A stretch of DNA of 64,000 nucleotides from Saprospiraceae bacterium (GCA_016706365.1 JADJJU010000001.1:266001-330000), one strand, 5' to 3'; shown: positions 44,823-54,353, counted from the stretch's first letter. The notes: a model not told the origin generated them from the sequence alone. Numbers and translations: made by a program.

Positions 44823-46061
44823 TTACTTCAAATAAACGGCTATCAAAAATTTTCGAATCATATTCAAGGCTTGCACTGCAGCATATTGTATATTCCGTTC
44901 TCTATCTTTCATATATAAGAACGAAATAGTTTTAATTTGTTGTTTATTTCCTACTGCAATCCAAATAGTGCCTACGGGTTTCTCCTCAGAACCCCCATCA
45001 GGTCCGGCGATTCCTGAAACTGCCGCTGCTATATCTCCTTCCAAATGATCCAATGCACCCCTTACCATTTCAGTGACTGTTTGCTCACTAACCGCCCCGT
45101 ATTGCTTTAAAGTCTCACTTTTCACACCTAAAACTTGCATCTTATGCTCATTGGAATACGTAATAGCTGCTCCTTTGAAATAAGCTGATGATCCTGGAAT
45201 ACTTGTTATTTTATGTGAAATCAATCCTCCTGTGCAACTTTCTGCAAGCACTAAACTAAGGCCATTTTCTTTTAATAATTTACCCACTACTGACTCAAGC
45301 GATTCACCGTTCTCACCATAAGTCCATTGCTGAATCAGTTTACCCAATTTGTCTCTGTTATTTTCAAAAGTAACTTTCAAACCACCTCGCTGAGAAATTC
45401 TGATCCTAACCTGTCCTGTACCTGGCAAATAAGCAATGCCCGCCTTATCGCCCAATGAATCTTCAAAATCCTGAATGTGATCTGCAATTACCGTCTCCCC
45501 TGTTCCCACTGTATGAAATGTATGCTCAAAGTATTCATCTGACTGAAACTTACTGATCAAGCCTGATCGGACATGCCTCTCCATCAAATGCTGCATCTCA
45601 TAGGGCACGCCCGGCAACATAATGCAATGTTTTCCCTGCTTTTCCAACCACAATCCCGGAGCAGTTCCCATTCCGTTTTCAAGGACTTCCGCTCCATCCG
45701 GCATCAGACATTGTTCACGATGCTGTTCAGAAATGGGGATATTTCGTTTTGTAAATAAATCCAGTATGCGGTCCCAGGTTTGCTGATGAAAAGTCATCCC
45801 CAGGCCAAAATAATCTGCAATTGCTTTTTTACTAATATCATCCCTTGTGGGCCCCAGTCCTCCCGTAGTAATGACCAAATCAGCTGATTCAAAAGCAATT
45901 TTCAATGTTGAATATATTTCCTGATGAGAATCACCAATGGTAAATGTGCAATTGATATTGAAACCAAACTGATTCAAAAACTGGCCAATCCAGGATGCGT
46001 TGGTATTGATCACCTGGCCAATCAGTAGTTCATCACCGATACAGATCAAATTAATTTTCAT
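44823..46061 (-). CDS. cinA: CinA: nicotinamide-nucleotide amidohydrolase / competence-damage protein
   Basis: 412 residues. N-terminal MoCF-like domain (ICIGDELLIGQVINTNASWIGQFLN, VITTGGLGPTRDDISKKAIADYFGLGM) acts on ADP-ribose/NAD breakdown. The C-terminal domain (~255-412) has the NMN deamidase pattern LVLAESCTGGLISHKITSIPGSSAYFKGAAITYSNEHKMQVLGV and SGIAGPDGGSEEKPVGTIWIAV. It recycles nicotinamide mononucleotide to the NAD pathway. Likely in an operon with the E2 gene 25 bases downstream. Confidence 0.94.
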   Translation of the reverse strand: MKINLICIGDELLIGQVINTNASWIGQFLNQFGFNINCTFTIGDSHQEIYSTLKIAFESADLVITTGGLGPTRDDISKKAIADYFGLGMTFHQQTWDRILDLFTKRNIPISEQHREQCLMPDGAEVLENGMGTAPGLWLEKQGKHCIMLPGVPYEMQHLMERHVRSGLISKFQSDEYFEHTFHTVGTGETVIADHIQDFEDSLGDKAGIAYLPGTGQVRIRISQRGGLKVTFENNRDKLGKLIQQWTYGENGESLESVVGKLLKENGLSLVLAESCTGGLISHKITSIPGSSAYFKGAAITYSNEHKMQVLGVKSETLKQYGAVSEQTVTEMVRGALDHLEGDIAAAVSGIAGPDGGSEEKPVGTIWIAVGNKQQIKTISFLYMKDRERNIQYAAVQALNMIRKFLIAVYLK

Positions 46062-46142
46062 ATAGCAAGGTTACAAATATCAAATGAATATAAATTGGAT
46101 GTCAAATGCCAGTAATAATTGAAATGTTTTGTTTCCCCCGTA

Positions 46143-46976
46143 CTAAATTGGATGAAGCAATTTAATTTCTTTAAAATTATAAAGCAACTCCTCCCCTTTT
46201 CTGTCCCTTAGGATAAGTCTGCCGTCCGATTTTACTCCCTCCATATACAATTCCAGATTTAAGCCATCTACATCCAGGTAAAGTGCCCATATATTGTGCA
46301 GGTACAAATTATTTTCAAATTCATTCAAGATGGAAGATAAGGTACTGGGATCAGGGTAGTGTTTTTGCAATCTCTCATACTCTTCATCAAGGCAATGCAG
46401 GATTTCACTCATCACCTGCGATCTGGGCACTGATTGATTTAAAAGCAAATGAAGTGAAGTAGGACTTCCTATATCCAAAGGAAAATCTACTTGATTTACA
46501 TTGATCCCTATACCTATCACTGCATAATCCATATAATATCCACGTACTGCCGTCTGTATAAGCAAGCCTGCAAGTTTCTTACCTTCACCAAAAAGGTCAT
46601 TTGGCCATTTGATTTTCAGATCCAAAGTGGGAAAAAGCCTGGAAATTGACGTTTTCATAGCATTACAAACAGCCATCTGAAGATAGAATCCATGTTCTGC
46701 CTTCAAAAATGTGGGGTAAAGTATAATAGAGAAAAGGCAGTTTTTAGCATATTCACTCTGCCATTTACTGCCAATTTGTCCTACACCAGCAGTCTGTGCA
46801 TCTGCCGAAATGACTAAACCTTCCTTTGGTCTGGCTTTTGCTATTAGCTGCACTGCAGCAAGATTAGTGGAGTCAAGTATTTCAAAGTGCTGATGTGAAC
46901 TTCCTATTAAATTTGTTGACAATAATATATTCAATATATTTATATTATGTAGATGTTGTATATTTACTTTCAACAA
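46143..46976 (-). CDS. birA: Biotin-[acetyl-CoA-carboxylase] ligase
   Basis: About 260-277 residues. It activates biotin as biotinyl-AMP and attaches it to the biotin carrier protein. No N-terminal HTH, so a group I ligase rather than a repressor. Motifs: FEILDSTNLAA, the biotin-binding TAGVGQIGSKW, KIKWPNDLF and VIGIGINVNQVDFP. Odd: the first Arg of the usual GRGQ loop is Val here. The TTG at 46976 gives a long unusual N-terminus; the in-frame TTG at 46922 (STNLIGSSHQHFEILDSTN) looks more natural. Divergent from rsfS; 81 bases upstream of cinA. Confidence 0.85.
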   Translation of the reverse strand: MLKVNIQHLHNINILNILLSTNLIGSSHQHFEILDSTNLAAVQLIAKARPKEGLVISADAQTAGVGQIGSKWQSEYAKNCLFSIILYPTFLKAEHGFYLQMAVCNAMKTSISRLFPTLDLKIKWPNDLFGEGKKLAGLLIQTAVRGYYMDYAVIGIGINVNQVDFPLDIGSPTSLHLLLNQSVPRSQVMSEILHCLDEEYERLQKHYPDPSTLSSILNEFENNLYLHNIWALYLDVDGLNLELYMEGVKSDGRLILRDRKGEELLYNFKEIKLLHPI

Positions 46977-47040
46977 GCTGTAACGAAAACTTGTAAATTT
47001 ACGTTTATCAATTAATTATCAATCAATAATAAAATAGCAT

Positions 47041-47427
47041 TTGAGCACAAAAGCAATTTCAAAACGCAGTAAAGTTGCGGAATCTCCTCTAACAGACCTG
47101 ATCATCGACGCTATTCAGGATATCAAAGGTAAAAATATTGTTAAGTTAGATTTGAGACATTTATCAGATGCGTCAGTAGATTTTTTTATTATTTGCACAG
47201 GTGATTCGACCACACAGGTAAAAGCCATTTCAGAGCGTATTCATAAGAAAGTAAGAGATTTAGTCGGAATAAGTCCTATAAACGTCGAAGGAGCTAAACA
47301 AGCACAGTGGATTTTGGTTGATTACTTTGACATTGTCGTGCACGTCTTCTATCCTGAAACAAGAGCATTTTATGATCTTGAAGATATGTGGAGCGATGGT
47401 AAAAGAACCGAATACCAAAATTTATAA
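47041..47427 (+). CDS. rsfS: Ribosomal silencing factor RsfS
   Basis: 128 residues. It binds ribosomal protein uL14 and blocks subunit joining when nutrients are scarce. Family signature: PLTDLIIDAIQDIKGKNIVKLDLRHLSDASVDFFIICTGDSTTQVKAISERIHKKV, then EGAKQAQWILVDYFDIVVHVFYPETRAFYDLEDMWSD. The start is TTG at 47041: an in-frame TAG lies two codons before it and no ATG is in reach, so a non-ATG start is forced. 20 bases before ftsH on the same strand, an arrangement common in Bacteroidota. Confidence 0.94.
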   Translation: MSTKAISKRSKVAESPLTDLIIDAIQDIKGKNIVKLDLRHLSDASVDFFIICTGDSTTQVKAISERIHKKVRDLVGISPINVEGAKQAQWILVDYFDIVVHVFYPETRAFYDLEDMWSDGKRTEYQNL

Positions 47428-47447
47428 ATCTCTAGTAGAATACTGAA

Positions 47448-49466
47448 ATGGAAAATCAAGAGAATTCAGAAAAACCCAACAAGAACCCCATCAACCGATT
47501 TGGTTCTTACTGGATATATGGTCTGATTGCGCTGATTCTGATTGCACTGAACATGGTCAATATGGGCAGCGACACGGAAATTAGCAGCAATCGCTTCGAA
47601 CAAATGGTGCAGGAAGGTGACGTTGAAAAAATCGTTGTCGTCAACGAAGAAGTAGCACATATCTACATAAAAGCAGACAAAGCCAAGAGTGACAAATATC
47701 AGGACGCTGCTAAAAACAGCTTCGGTAGCGCCCGCGCACATTATACATATAATATCGGCCCACAAGAATCATTTGGACGTCAAATAGAAAAGCTATTCGC
47801 AGACCTGAACACGGAAGGTTTGGCAATGCCTATTTTGACTTACGAGAAAAGGCAGAACTGGCTGGGTAATCTTTTGCCTTACCTTTTACCTTTTGTTTTC
47901 CTGTTGATCCTGTGGATTTTTATCATGAGAAGAGTGAGTTCTGGTTCATCAGGACCAGGAGCGCAGATATTCAATATAGGCAAATCCAAAGCAACGCTGT
48001 TTGACAAAAACACAAAAGTAAATGTCACATTTGCTGATGTAGCAGGTCTGGATGAAGCAAAGGAAGAAGTGATGGAAGTCGTAGATTTTCTCAAGAATCC
48101 AAAGAAATATACTTCCCTGGGAGGGAAAATTCCTAAAGGTGTACTATTAATTGGCCCTCCGGGTACAGGTAAAACTTTGCTGGCGAAAGCTGTTGCAGGT
48201 GAGGCGGCAGTGCCATTCTTCTCTATTTCCGGATCTGATTTTGTCGAAATGTTTGTCGGAGTAGGTGCTTCCAGAGTGCGTGACCTTTTCAAACAAGCTC
48301 GTGAAAAAGCTCCTTGTATCATTTTCATTGATGAGATCGATGCCATAGGTAGAGCCAGAGGCAGAAATAATATCCAGGGAGGAAATGACGAAAGAGAAAA
48401 TACGCTGAATCAACTCCTTGTAGAAATGGACGGATTCAGTACTGATAAGGGTGTAATAATCATCGCTGCTACTAACAGACCTGATGTATTAGATACTGCA
48501 TTGCTAAGACCGGGTAGGTTCGACAGACAAATCAGCATTGATGCGCCGGATCTTAAAGGAAGAGAGCAGATCTTCAATGTACACTTGAAAAATATCAAGA
48601 TCAGTTCTGAAGTCAAAGCATCCATTCTTTCTGAAATGACTCCTGGCTTTGCGGGTGCTGATATTGCGAATATTTGCAATGAAGCAGCATTGATTGCAGC
48701 CAGAAGGAACAAAACAGAAGTGGATCTGGATGATTTCAATTATGCACTGGACAGAGTCATCGGAGGATTGGAGAAAAAGAATAAACTCATTTCTCCTGAT
48801 GAGAAAAAGATTATAGCTTATCACGAAGCCGGCCACGCTGTCTGTGGATGGTATCTGGAGCATGCATCTCCTTTGGTGAAAGTAACTATTGTACCAAGAG
48901 GAATCGGCACATTAGGATATGCACAATATTTACCTAAAGAGGAATACATCATTCGCACAGAGCAATTGCTGGATAGAATGTGTATGACATTTGGAGGTAG
49001 GGCTGCAGAATCCATCGTCTTTGATAAAATTTCTACCGGTGCACAATCTGACCTTGACATGGTCACCAAGATGGCATATAGTATGCTTACAGTGTACGGT
49101 ATGAATGAAAAAGTAGGCAATGTTTCTTTCTATGGGCTTTCTAAAGATCAATTCCAAAAACCATACTCAGAAGCAACTGCTTCTATGATTGACGAAGAAG
49201 TCAGAAAGATCGTAGAAAATCAATATCAGAGAGCCAAAAATTTGCTTCGGGAAAAAAGAAACGAATTGGAGATTTTAGCCAACCGTTTGCTGGAAAAAGA
49301 GGTATTACTTAAATCAGATGTGACTGCTCTTATAGGAACAAGACCTTATGATGTGAGTAGAAGTGAAGACGTAGAGGAGACTGCCATTCCTGATGCAAGT
49401 GGTTTCGCACCAGATAAAAGAGAATTATTACCAGATAAGCTGGAAGAAGAGAAAACGGAAGAATAG
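47448..49466 (+). CDS. ftsH: ATP-dependent zinc metalloprotease FtsH
   Basis: 672 residues. A membrane-anchored AAA+ protease that removes damaged membrane proteins and regulators. Two membrane helices (~20-38 and ~145-163) flank a periplasmic domain. The AAA domain has Walker A GPPGTGKT, Walker B IIFIDEIDA, and second region of homology AATNRPDVLDTALLRPGRFDR. The peptidase domain has the zinc motif HEAGH and the distal Asp in DLDMVTKMAYSML. Ends in an acidic tail (LPDKLEEEKTEE). Operon with rsfS; terminator behind it. Confidence 0.96.
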   Translation: MENQENSEKPNKNPINRFGSYWIYGLIALILIALNMVNMGSDTEISSNRFEQMVQEGDVEKIVVVNEEVAHIYIKADKAKSDKYQDAAKNSFGSARAHYTYNIGPQESFGRQIEKLFADLNTEGLAMPILTYEKRQNWLGNLLPYLLPFVFLLILWIFIMRRVSSGSSGPGAQIFNIGKSKATLFDKNTKVNVTFADVAGLDEAKEEVMEVVDFLKNPKKYTSLGGKIPKGVLLIGPPGTGKTLLAKAVAGEAAVPFFSISGSDFVEMFVGVGASRVRDLFKQAREKAPCIIFIDEIDAIGRARGRNNIQGGNDERENTLNQLLVEMDGFSTDKGVIIIAATNRPDVLDTALLRPGRFDRQISIDAPDLKGREQIFNVHLKNIKISSEVKASILSEMTPGFAGADIANICNEAALIAARRNKTEVDLDDFNYALDRVIGGLEKKNKLISPDEKKIIAYHEAGHAVCGWYLEHASPLVKVTIVPRGIGTLGYAQYLPKEEYIIRTEQLLDRMCMTFGGRAAESIVFDKISTGAQSDLDMVTKMAYSMLTVYGMNEKVGNVSFYGLSKDQFQKPYSEATASMIDEEVRKIVENQYQRAKNLLREKRNELEILANRLLEKEVLLKSDVTALIGTRPYDVSRSEDVEETAIPDASGFAPDKRELLPDKLEEEKTEE

Positions 49467-49488
49467 TTTTTTATAAATCTTAGTTACA

Positions 49489-49525
49489 AGGCCCTTGGAT
49501 GTGTATTCGTTCAAGGGCATTTTTT
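49489..49525 (+). terminator. Rho-independent terminator after ftsH
   Basis: GCCCTTG (49491-49497) pairs with CAAGGGC (49512-49518), followed by A and six T. It closes the rsfS-ftsH transcript. Confidence 0.85.
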
Positions 49526-49693
49526 ATTGGGTGAGGTAAATGGAGAACGGGTTGCGGCTACCCGAAGGGCAGGCGCTTTCAGAACACTTTTCTAATCTTT
49601 AAGCACAAATATTGATAGTAGCACCAAGATTGATTTGACCAGTGAAACGCTACTTTTGACTTGGAGATGTTATACGTCCGGCTTTCTTTTTTG

Positions 49694-50020
49694 TCAGGCT
49701 AGTTTAACAAAGTTGTTTTCAAGCTTTACGTTAAAGTTTATCTCTGCATTTAGTGCCTTAAACACTTTCAAAATGGTATCAATTGTCGCACTGTTAGCAC
49801 TACTTTCAATCTTGGAAATTTGAGCTTTCTGTACGCCAACAAGTTTTCCAAGTTGTTCTTGAGTCAAGTTTCGTTCCTGTCTTGCGGACTTTATCATTTT
49901 TCCCAAAACGTCCATACGCAGTTCATATTCATATTCATCTCTGTCAGCCGTTCCAACTTTGCCGATATACTTATCTTTCATTTCGGCAAGCGAATAACTT
50001 TTAATTTTTTTTGTTGCCAT
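49694..50020 (-). CDS. higA: HTH-type antitoxin (HigA-like, XRE family)
   Basis: 108 residues. The N-terminal ~35 residues are charged (SLAEMKDKYIGKVGTADRDEYEYEL) and may bind the toxin. A Cro/C1-type HTH follows (~38-95): MIKSARQERNLTQEQLGKLVGVQKAQISKIESSANSATIDTILKVFKALNA. It lies 11 bases downstream of the toxin gene, the toxin-first order of higBA. As antitoxin it would also repress the operon through the dyad at 50401. Confidence 0.85.
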   Translation of the reverse strand: MATKKIKSYSLAEMKDKYIGKVGTADRDEYEYELRMDVLGKMIKSARQERNLTQEQLGKLVGVQKAQISKIESSANSATIDTILKVFKALNAEINFNVKLENNFVKLA

Positions 50021-50031
50021 ATTCTTGCTTT

Positions 50032-50363
50032 TTATTTGTTGTCGAAATATTCATTCTTAATTCTTATTGCTCGTTCAATTTCATTTTTTGGGACTTTGTC
50101 ATCCTTTTTTATGAAACCGTGGGTTGCAAATATCAAGGTTTCTTTATTGTCTGTTTTATCCCAAAATGCAAGGAGTCTGATTTGAAGTCCTGCGAACTTT
50201 GTCCGAAACTCCCAAATGTCATTTTGAAGTTTCTTAAAAAGTTTTGGGTCATTGGTTTGTTCAGCAAGGTCAATATTGTAAAAGATTTTTTGACAGTCTT
50301 TGGGTCAAGTCCAGCAATGAATTTATCTGCTTCTTCTAAAAATCTTGTTTCAAAATACTTCAT
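50032..50363 (-). pseudogene. higB: HigB/RelE-family toxin, interrupted by a one-base frameshift
   Basis: From ATG 50363 the frame reads MKYFETRFLEEADKFIAGLDPKTVKK and then leaves the family. The other frame continues IFYNIDLAEQTNDPKLFKKLQNDIWEFRTKFAGLQIRLLAFWDK...LIFATHGFIKKDDKVPKNEIERA and ends at 50032, which is the typical RelE/HigB ribosome-dependent mRNA interferase. They join at the T6 run 50286-50291 (A6 on the coding strand); one more A restores the toxin (about 110 residues). Either a consensus error, as in other genes of this window, or a real silencing of the toxin. Confidence 0.8.
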
Positions 50364-51106
50364 TTAGTACGTCTTGTTAAACGTCTCAAAGATTAGTAAA
50401 GTTTCTAAATATAGAAACAACAGGTATTTCTATTGGTTTTTTCTAGGCTGACGCAGAGCGGTGTCGATGGAATTTACAAAAGTCAATGGGATGCGTTAGT
50501 GCAATTTTGTTGTCTGCATTGGTTTGATTACTGTAGAGTCATTTTTCTTTGCTGGAGTTAGTTTTTTCTTGATTTGGAGTTGGCTTCTTTTGTCTGTGTT
50601 GTTCCCCCTAGGTCGTTTTTGATTTTGTCGAAAAACAAGTATTTGGGAATTTTCTGTTTCCTAATTTGTCAACAAAAGAAGTATAGTTGATATTCTGTCA
50701 GTCTCGTACAAATTAATTTGGGGGTCGTGAGTCAACGTTTTCAATCTATTCGCTTTTCTTATCCTAAGTACCTTCAATTGTTAGGTATAAAAATGGTTTA
50801 CGTGTCGAATAGCTGGAAACATGCAAGAATAATAAAGTTGAAGGGATATATAAAATTAGCGGAATTATTGTTGTTAGAAGTTTTGTCATAGTTGTCTTGT
50901 TAGAAAGGAAAACCAATATAGCTCAAGATGAATGGGTATCCCAAAAACTAAAAGTAGAAACTAATAACGCAACTGATAAAGCATTGCGTTAATGTTAGAC
51001 CAATGTAAAATGCTATTTTTTCAAGATGTCTCTATTGGTTGCTATGTCTTTCAATAGTTGCCCTAACTCTCTAATACACGCAATTATCAAATCTTTTTCC
51101 ATTTAC
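50364..51106. other. 743-base spacer without a recognised gene
   Basis: AT-rich with many T tracts. Apart from the dyad at 50401 I see no gene, tandem repeat or RNA. No frame of convincing length; composition suggests decayed sequence. Confidence 0.5.
50401..50418. promoter_or_regulatory. Dyad GTTTCTA-N4-TAGAAAC, candidate higBA operator
   Basis: Perfect 7-base arms GTTTCTA and TAGAAAC separated by AATA, placed 38-55 bases upstream of the higB start in the expected promoter zone. Fits a dimeric HTH repressor site. Confidence 0.5.
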
Positions 51107-52837
51107 CTAATATCTCCAACTAGTCAAGTCTGCATCGGAAGGCGCTGATTTTTGAATTCGATCCATGATCTTAGGTAAATAAAATGTGTTATATCTTAAA
51201 CGTGAAATCCAAATAGGATTCTCCTGATCCCCGTTCCAGCAATGCTCTGCTCTGTCTCCGTAATCTACCTCGCCATCGAACGGCGGATTTTTCGTTGTTT
51301 CCAGGAAATCCTCCATCAGATATACTGCATTGTTCAGATAATAATTATCCATATCACCGCAGTAAATATTAATCTTCCCTTTCAACTTAGGTCCCAATTT
51401 CGCCCAATCTCTTTCCAGAATATATCTAAGATCATAGTTTTCTTTCCAATAAGCGGCGACATCAGGATCAATCTCTCCTGTGTATTTATCCCACAAACGT
51501 TTGGGATATCCATCGGATCCCTGAGGTGAGTAAACTGCTTCCCATATATCCCATTGTTGACCAGACCTTCCTTTAGTGCCTAATGCCAGTTCCTTATAAT
51601 TCATGGATCTCAGAGTTGCACTCACTTGACCAAGATTATTTCTAAATCCGGGACGTTCCAATTTTTTATGTTCGCTTTCGTAGAAATAAGCATTTTTGTC
51701 TTTATAAATATCCACGAGGCAATATGCCCTGAAATCAATCGGGTCGGGACAAGCTGCAAAGCATCCATTGTATTCATCAGGATAAAACATTTGAACAGCT
51801 AATGCTTCCCACCCGCCTGTCGAGCCCCCGTAAAGAAACCGGGCCCAGCCTTCACCTATTCCCCTGAATTGCTTTTCAATATGCGGAATCAATTCATAGG
51901 TTATAGCATCTCCGTATGGTCCAAGATTCGCAGAATTAACTGCATAGGAATCATCATAATACGGATTTGCATGCTGGATCTCAACGATGATTACTCTGGG
52001 AAATTCAGGGCTTATCCATTGACGATAAAAATCATACGCTTCTTGTTGTTCTACAATGTTGTATCCTTCGACCCCAAATCTATCGCTATATACCGGTTCC
52101 ATATCCGCGTCCGGTGGAGTGGTGCGGAAACCACCAAAGTCACTGGGAAAATGTCCGTGAAAAATAATCACCGGATACTTTGCTTCCGGATGCTCATCAA
52201 ATCCTTCAGGCAATAATACATGCGCTCCCAATTCTACCGGCTCTCCCCAAAATTTGGAAAGTAATTCACTTTTCATCTTTATATGCTTGATATACTTAGT
52301 ATCCTCGGGGGCAGGTATGTCTTCGATCACTTTATCCATATGAATAACTATAGCTTCACCGGAATGCTTAATCGAAATCTTTTGAACAGCACTATAAAAG
52401 TTGCCGGGTTTTTGATTCCATTGCTGACCTTCTCCTTTTTCTGGAGGAAGTAAGACAGCATGTCCGGTTGAGAGATTAAAAGTTTGGTAACGATTTAATA
52501 AAGCCTGCACATAATATTCGCCTTCTGGAAGATCAGCTAACTTTTCATAGGGATAGCCAAAAGCCTCAGAACCAACTACAACGGTTTCTCCTGAATTCCA
52601 GTTTTCTACATCCATGCCGAAAACAATCTGTGTATCATGTCCGTCAGTAATTTGAAATCGGGGCTCTTCCTTACTATTTGTAGATAAAAGTATAAGAAGC
52701 CGGCCTGATTGGGGCGCTTCAGCTAAACCGTCTTCCCAGGTAACTTGAAATTCCATTGTACTTTCTTTTTCACTTTTAGATGTACATCCTGTGATTGCAA
52801 AACTTCCAAATAGCATGAATAGAAGAGCTGTTCGCAT
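51107..52837 (-). CDS. Lipoprotein alpha/beta-hydrolase, esterase D-like
   Basis: 576 residues. Lipoprotein signal with lipobox ITGC (Cys ~18). Residues ~25-215 form an N-terminal beta-rich domain unlike the catalytic part. From ~205 an alpha/beta hydrolase of the esterase D/Fes type: VHVLLPEGF-like AHVLLPEGFDEHPEAKYPVIIFHGH, a nucleophile elbow GGSTGGWEAL with Ser as the likely nucleophile, and a late His in AEHCWNG. The Asp in YCGDMDNYY may complete the triad. It would hydrolyse ester bonds at the periplasmic or outer face of the membrane; the substrate is unknown. Monocistronic. Confidence 0.8.
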   Translation of the reverse strand: MRTALLFMLFGSFAITGCTSKSEKESTMEFQVTWEDGLAEAPQSGRLLILLSTNSKEEPRFQITDGHDTQIVFGMDVENWNSGETVVVGSEAFGYPYEKLADLPEGEYYVQALLNRYQTFNLSTGHAVLLPPEKGEGQQWNQKPGNFYSAVQKISIKHSGEAIVIHMDKVIEDIPAPEDTKYIKHIKMKSELLSKFWGEPVELGAHVLLPEGFDEHPEAKYPVIIFHGHFPSDFGGFRTTPPDADMEPVYSDRFGVEGYNIVEQQEAYDFYRQWISPEFPRVIIVEIQHANPYYDDSYAVNSANLGPYGDAITYELIPHIEKQFRGIGEGWARFLYGGSTGGWEALAVQMFYPDEYNGCFAACPDPIDFRAYCLVDIYKDKNAYFYESEHKKLERPGFRNNLGQVSATLRSMNYKELALGTKGRSGQQWDIWEAVYSPQGSDGYPKRLWDKYTGEIDPDVAAYWKENYDLRYILERDWAKLGPKLKGKINIYCGDMDNYYLNNAVYLMEDFLETTKNPPFDGEVDYGDRAEHCWNGDQENPIWISRLRYNTFYLPKIMDRIQKSAPSDADLTSWRY

Positions 52838-53054
52838 GTTGATGGATCATTTATGGTGGATAATTTTCAGCCCGATGTTTAACAAAACACAGGCTCTAAA
52901 CAATGGAAATGTAATGAATTCTTTGGAATAGCACAGTGTAAATAAAAGTAGAATTAACTTTTATGCATTTCTCAATCGCAATTGACAGTTTTAACCTATT
53001 AATTTACAAATTTGTGCATATCCTGGAAGTATTTATGGCTGTTCCAAATCTAAA

Positions 53055-53075
53055 AACTAAAACCTGAAACCTGAA
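53055..53075. repeat. Short heptad array ACCTGAA
   Basis: AACTAAA ACCTGAA ACCTGAA in the 340-base spacer between the esterase and hemolysin III genes. GGCTGTT precedes it by about 20 bases. Nothing else was seen in this spacer. Confidence 0.6.
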
Positions 53076-53177
53076 ATCTTTCCCCGCCTTGTCATCCCCC
53101 ATCTGATACCAACTCTTTACAATGCAGAGACTAAATCCATCAGATTTCCACCAAACTCAGGAAAGTGTAAACTCAAA

Positions 53178-53805
53178 TCAAATACCCCAGACCGCCACAA
53201 AATGGCAAGCGGTCCCACCCAATACAAATAAATGCCAGATTGCATGATGCAAAGGCTTGTGATCCCTTGCAAAAAAAGTATGTACCAGCAGTATAAAGTA
53301 GTCCACCACCGATGAGCCATAGAACACCTTGAATTGGAAAAATTTGCAAAAATTCCCTGATATCAAACACTATCAACCAACCCATAGCCAGATACAAAAA
53401 CAAGGAAAAATTAGGCCAGCGTTCGAAAAACCAAATCTTATAAATTAAACCGATCGCTGCTATACCCCACACAGTAGCCAGTATGCGATATCCTGTTCCA
53501 GATTCAAATAATAGTAATGCAAATGGCGTATAGGTGCCTGAAATCAATATATAAATGGCTACATGGTCTAACTTCTGTAAGACCTTCTTCCTGGACTCAT
53601 CCCTCACCCAATGATAAAAGGTAGATGCTGAATATAGCAATATCATACTCATGGCAAAAATCCCCAATGCAAAAATAATCCTGGGATCCCCGGTCTGAAC
53701 ACTCCGGTACATTAGTACTATCAATCCCAGCAGCGAAAGCAGCATGCCCAAAGCATGAGTAACTGTATTCCAAAATTCTTCCCTGTTCAGCCGGGCCGTT
53801 TGCAT
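53178..53805 (-). pseudogene. Hemolysin III family (PAQR-like) membrane protein, interrupted by a one-base frameshift
   Basis: Seven-helix membrane protein of the YqfA/HlyIII group. Start ATG 53805 gives MQTARLNREEFWNTVTHALG with the conserved acidic/His pair. STFYHWVRDESRKKVLQKLDHVAIYILISGTYTP holds family Ser/His/Asp residues. The frame breaks at the A7 run 53271-53277 (T7 on the coding strand). With one T fewer it continues TYFFARDHKPLHHAIWHLFVLGGTACHFVAVWGI, the conserved metal-binding HHxxWH segment, and stops at 53178. Zinc-dependent lipid hydrolase activity is proposed for the superfamily. Probably intact in the organism. Confidence 0.82.
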
Positions 53806-54063
53806 CTTATGTTTTTCTATAAATCGAAGAAAAGGGAATTTTGTTGCTTGATTCGGAGAACGAATAAAAATTTGCAAGTTTTTCTATTTAGGCAGCAAGT
53901 TACCTCAGTCAGTGGAGAGGCCCATCTTGAATTTGACAAATAAAAACTGGCAAATTTCTACTCCATCCCCCTGTAATTACTCCACACACTCCACCTCAGC
54001 ACCCAAAACCGGCTGTTTGTCTTCTAATGGTATTGCTACTAACAGGCTTGGGTCGTATAGAAA

Positions 54064-54180
54064 GTGACATCTTGCGGCGCTCCGCTTGCAAGGTGATGTT
54101 TCTTCCCGGCGTTGCCGTGAAGAAGTGATGTCTCCGAAATATATAGGTTGCTTTGCAAAATATATATTTCGGAGGTGATG
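54064..54180. repeat. GTGAYRTC motif array with long hairpin spacers (four units)
   Basis: Motifs at 54064 (GTGACATC), 54092 (GGTGATGTT), 54125 (GTGATGTC) and 54174 (GGTGATGTG). Spacer 1 begins TTGCGG and ends TTGCAA; spacer 2 pairs TTCTTC/GAAGAA and CGGC/GCCG; spacer 3 is a perfect 14-bp stem, CTCCGAAATATATA with TATATATTTCGGAG. Confidence 0.78.
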
Positions 54181-54353
54181 TGCTCGCGGAGCTCGCGGTT
54201 GAGTAATGGGTTTTGAGTAAGGGTTTCGTTTCCAGCTTTGAAGCATGTGGCTTGTAACTTGCAGCTTCTTCCCGGCTGTTTGCCAGAAGCGGCTGTTTCT
54301 TACAACTAAAATCTAGGGCCTCTCCTTCTTCCGGCGGCAAAACTCACACCCGA

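Noticed and set aside
48147..49157. Minus-strand frames within ftsH
   Set aside because: They are shadows of a well-conserved gene with all catalytic motifs on the plus strand.
54064..54180. CRISPR array
   Set aside because: The repeated motif is only 8-10 bases, the spacers are self-complementary and vary in length, and no cas gene is present.
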